Both the position numbers and the translations under genes were made by a program. Under the pieces are notes generated by a model. It made no database searches and was not told the DNA's origin. It saw nothing but the letters and a program-made list of their open reading frames with translations. Positions 61,334 through 64,000 of a DNA stretch of 64,000 nucleotides are shown piece by piece. Within the stretch, counting starts at the first letter, position 1, and the number at the start of each line of letters is the position of its first letter. The DNA comes from an uncultured Ruminococcus sp. (GTDB taxonomy: Bacteria > Bacillota > Clostridia > Oscillospirales > Ruminococcaceae): assembly GCA_946413815.1 (NCBI GenBank), contig CAMKMD010000009.1:1-64000 (forward strand). Reading direction: 5' to 3'.

Positions 61334-64000
61334 TCAGCCTGCCTGAACCTCAGGCAGCTTCAGCCACTCTCTCATATCGTCCAGCTTGCCGCCTGTTGAC
61401 ATATACGCATAGTAAGCAAGAATGGAGGAAGCATCGATTGCGTCCAGCTTGCCGTTTTCGTTGATATCTCCGGCGGCAAACTGCTTTTCGTTGAAGCTGT
61501 ATGGCTCGTTTACAGACAGCTTTGCATATTCGGCAAGGACCAGGCTGGCATCGACTGAGTCCACATCGCCGTCGAAATCCACGTCTCCGAGCTTAACGCC
61601 GACTAATATGGGAAGTATGAGCTCTTCACTGATGTTGTTTGCCTTGTCCACTGAAAAGATATGTACGCACTGTGTGACGAGCGAATCATCAAGCTCAATT
61701 TCTAACCTTGCTTTCGTTCCGCTGCTGGTAACGGGGGTTATATCCTTTACGGTATAATTATCGTCTTCGTATTCGATAAGGTCGCGGGCAGAATCAAGCG
61801 TACCTGTTACCTTGACTACAAAGCCTGCCATGCCGCTTTTGGCCTCCGTCTTTACAATGTTGGACTTTACGTCATCGATATAATCTGTATCCGACGAAGC
61901 CTTGACATAATATTCATATACCGTAGGATTATCTTTTCCTTCAACATTAAGCACAAGCTTGCTGCCATTGATGGATGAGCTTATTATCTCAGGTATTGTC
62001 GGAACGTTCCTGTCATAGAAATCAGAATCCGCAGCGGCAGTAAGCGGTGTTCTCTGATAGAGATAGAAAAGCGTATTGGCAAGCAGCTTTTTCTCGTCAT
62101 CGGTGGCCTGCCCGGTGCTGCTGCATATCTGTATCAGGCCAAGATTATTCTTAGTTGAAAGATACATACCATCCAATGCGTCTGTCTGACTTTCTTCTAT
62201 TCCCTTGGCGTTCAGCAGGATCCACTCTGTTGCACTGGTATTTTGCAGACCGGCAGAATGTGTCGCAGAGATCTCCGGTTCGGCGCTTATTTTCCATGGG
62301 AAGGCAGTCATGATGCCGTCTCTGACTACAGCTGCAGAACTGATACCGGTCAAGTCCTGAGGATTTGTCATAGAAACCGCACAGCCCAGATCCTCAGCGA
62401 ATCTGTTGAAATACTCGCGGTCCTGACACAATGAAGAGGTTGCGGCACATATTGTATCATGTCCGAATAATACTCCTCTGCCACTGTCTATGAATTTACG
62501 GGTAAGGGCATACGATTCGCCGTTAAGGTCAAAGCCGTTGTTGCCTTCAGAAGCCCCGAAGAAGATAACGTCGTATCTGAAGCTGCCTGACTCGTCATAC
62601 ATATATTTCACAGGATCATCGTTGAAATCCCCGAAATACACTGATGTCACATCGATCATGTCTTTTCCCGCTGAGGTCTCTTCACCTTCAAGAGGCTCGG
62701 TCATCCATTTCTCAAGGTACGGCTCTGCGGGATATACATTGAGCACGTTGATACTCCGCTTTTCGTTCCATGCAGTAATAGTATCCCATGTTCTGCCGTT
62801 TGTACGTCTGAAGACCTGATAACTGAAGCTGTCGGTATTATTGTTAAGATTGTTCCATTTTAGCGTTGCATTGTGATTGTTAAGATAACCGTTGCCGTTG
62901 AGCCTGAGATCGGTCTCATGTTCGGATACCGGGACAACAGTTTCATAGCTGATGTTGTCTGCCTTGTCGACGGCAAAGATATGGATATACTGAGGATTAG
63001 CCGATTCCCCGGGAGTAACGGTAATTGTTGCTTCTCCGTTCTCGTCTGCGTTTACAAGCCCGATGACATCGCCGTTTTCGTCATATTTCACCAGCTCGGG
63101 AGAACCTGTCCGTCTGTCTGTTACTATGGCAACAAAGCCTGCCAGACCGCCGTTCACTTTATGCTTTACGATATTGGAATAAACGTCATTGATAGCACCT
63201 TCATGCGAAACAGCCTTTGCCATATACTCATAGTCGTTTCCGGCATCCTCTGATCTGACGGTGATCAGCAAGCTGTCGTTCTTTGAAGACTGCTCTGTGA
63301 CCTCGGGCTTTGAAGGAACTGCTGTATCAAGGAAACAGAAGTCACGGGCATTCGTTTTGGGTGCTCTCTGATAGAGATAGAACAGGGTATTTGCAAGCAC
63401 CTTTCTCTCGTCATCAGAAGCCTTTCCGCGGCTGTGGCCGGTCTGTATCATACCAAGATTATTTCTTGTAGCAAGGTAGAAACTGTCCTTGCCGCCTGTT
63501 TCTTCATCGACCTTTCTTGTTATATCAAGTACCATCCATTCTGTAGCACCGTAATTGTACTGTCCCGAAGAATGCGTACCGGGTATAGTCAGTTTTCCGC
63601 TTAATTTCCAGGGGAACAAGGTCATGACACCCTTTTTTACAACATTCACAGTGGGATTGGCTTTCCATTCACCGGCATATGAGAGATTGAGCTTGAATCT
63701 GAGATCTTCAGCAAACTTATTGAAATTCGGCTTATGAGCGATCTGGAGATAGGCACCGCTTATTGTATCATGTCCGAAAAGAATTCCTCTTCCGCTGTCA
63801 GCGAATCTGCGTACAACATCATAGGCTTCATCTGTAAGATCATTGGTGTTGTCTCCGTCGAAATAGATAACATCGCAATCGACGACTCCGTTCTCGTCGT
63901 AAATATATGCCCAGGGATCGGAATTGAAGTCTTTAAAAGAAACAGAAGAGATATCCATGAGATCAATTCCTGCAGGGATATCTTCACCCTCCATCGGTTC
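61334..64000 (-). CDS. Secreted DUF5057-like protein with dockerin (5' end outside)
   Basis: About 888 residues visible; the frame is open at the window edge (codons GAA CCG before the first ATG match the module repeat EPLEGEETSAGKD). Two tandem modules each contain a glycosidase-like alpha/beta unit (VNVLNVYPAEPYLEKWM, FIDSGRGVLFGHDTI) and a beta-sandwich region; C-terminal dockerin with two repeats (GDVDFDGDVDSVDAS, GDINENGKLDAIDAS). Docks to a cohesin. The stop lies 23 bases before the start of 58615-61311, so the two form an operon. Confidence 0.82.
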   Translation of the reverse strand, partial: EPMEGEDIPAGIDLMDISSVSFKDFNSDPWAYIYDENGVVDCDVIYFDGDNTNDLTDEAYDVVRRFADSGRGILFGHDTISGAYLQIAHKPNFNKFAEDLRFKLNLSYAGEWKANPTVNVVKKGVMTLFPWKLSGKLTIPGTHSSGQYNYGATEWMVLDITRKVDEETGGKDSFYLATRNNLGMIQTGHSRGKASDDERKVLANTLFYLYQRAPKTNARDFCFLDTAVPSKPEVTEQSSKNDSLLITVRSEDAGNDYEYMAKAVSHEGAINDVYSNIVKHKVNGGLAGFVAIVTDRRTGSPELVKYDENGDVIGLVNADENGEATITVTPGESANPQYIHIFAVDKADNISYETVVPVSEHETDLRLNGNGYLNNHNATLKWNNLNNNTDSFSYQVFRRTNGRTWDTITAWNEKRSINVLNVYPAEPYLEKWMTEPLEGEETSAGKDMIDVTSVYFGDFNDDPVKYMYDESGSFRYDVIFFGASEGNNGFDLNGESYALTRKFIDSGRGVLFGHDTICAATSSLCQDREYFNRFAEDLGCAVSMTNPQDLTGISSAAVVRDGIMTAFPWKISAEPEISATHSAGLQNTSATEWILLNAKGIEESQTDALDGMYLSTKNNLGLIQICSSTGQATDDEKKLLANTLFYLYQRTPLTAAADSDFYDRNVPTIPEIISSSINGSKLVLNVEGKDNPTVYEYYVKASSDTDYIDDVKSNIVKTEAKSGMAGFVVKVTGTLDSARDLIEYEDDNYTVKDITPVTSSGTKARLEIELDDSLVTQCVHIFSVDKANNISEELILPILVGVKLGDVDFDGDVDSVDASLVLAEYAKLSVNEPYSFNEKQFAAGDINENGKLDAIDASSILAYYAYMSTGGKLDDMREWLKLPEVQAG

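Overview
The window looks like a chromosome segment of a gut or rumen Ruminococcus-type Firmicute (Oscillospiraceae). Evidence: several secreted proteins end in dockerin-type paired calcium repeats (GD.N.DG...D), as in cellulosome-forming ruminococci; there are BspA-type leucine-rich-repeat proteins, an LPQTG surface protein with its own sortase, strong GGAGG ribosome binding sites, and repeated TTGAnn-17-TATAAT promoters. No rRNA and no complete tRNA gene is visible. All identifications come from reading the sequence; no database search was run.

Layout. 0-5.5 kb: two secreted LRR/dockerin proteins on the minus strand, with gene debris and a cluster of GTTGATAC palindromes between them. 5.7-8.8 kb: a large membrane NACHT NTPase with a zinc ribbon and C-terminal pentapeptide repeats, a candidate stand-alone defence gene. 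9.0-11.1 kb: a four-gene LytTR / small membrane protein / HExxH membrane protease operon with a tandem 21-bp operator. 11.2-12.8 kb: duplicated small membrane proteins and an unknown protein. 13.5-15.6 kb: a secreted LRR protein behind a triple 21-bp-spaced repeat. 15.9-29.9 kb: two copies of an operon of membrane-anchored paralogues (seven genes with nearly identical tails and mosaic ectodomains) led by a 244-residue protein. Between the copies lie an HTH protein, a ClpX-like AAA+ protein with a zinc ribbon, a membrane protein, pentapeptide-like proteins and two wrecked genes.

30-35 kb: a mobilizable/integrative element (short relaxase, RHH accessory protein, candidate oriT, DUF960-like protein, amidoligase, class II glutamine amidotransferase, tyrosine integrase). 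35.2-36.1 kb: a dockerin-type protein. 36.5-42.8 kb: a second element (unknown 565-residue protein, excisionase, integrase, D5-like primase-helicase, RHH protein, relaxase). 42.8-45.1 kb: a large protein with an Imm26-like region. 45.3-50.6 kb: sortase plus LPQTG S41-like surface protein, divergent from an Agr-type LytTR response regulator / GHKL kinase pair preceded by a tandem 21-bp repeat. 50.9-57.2 kb: a Fic protein, a decayed lipoprotein, a DinB-like protein, IS66-derived remnants, an HTH protein with a nonsense-interrupted paralogue, and a sirtuin. 58 kb: a tRNA-Met 3' half typical of an integration scar and a nuclease fragment. 58.6-64 kb: two very large secreted proteins, transglutaminase-like and DUF5057-like with a dockerin; the last runs off the window.

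Main themes. (1) Three promoters of identical geometry (TTGAnn-17 bp-TATAAT) each carry direct repeats with exactly 21-bp period 9-12 bp upstream of the -35 box, the arrangement LytTR regulators bind; two of them drive the LytTR genes themselves. (2) The paralogue arrays at 15.9-19.2 and 26.7-29.4 kb look like a recombining, possibly variable surface or immunity-type system. (3) The region is a hot spot for transfer and decay, with two MOB elements, IS66-derived mini-elements, a tRNA scar and about ten pseudogenes or fragments.
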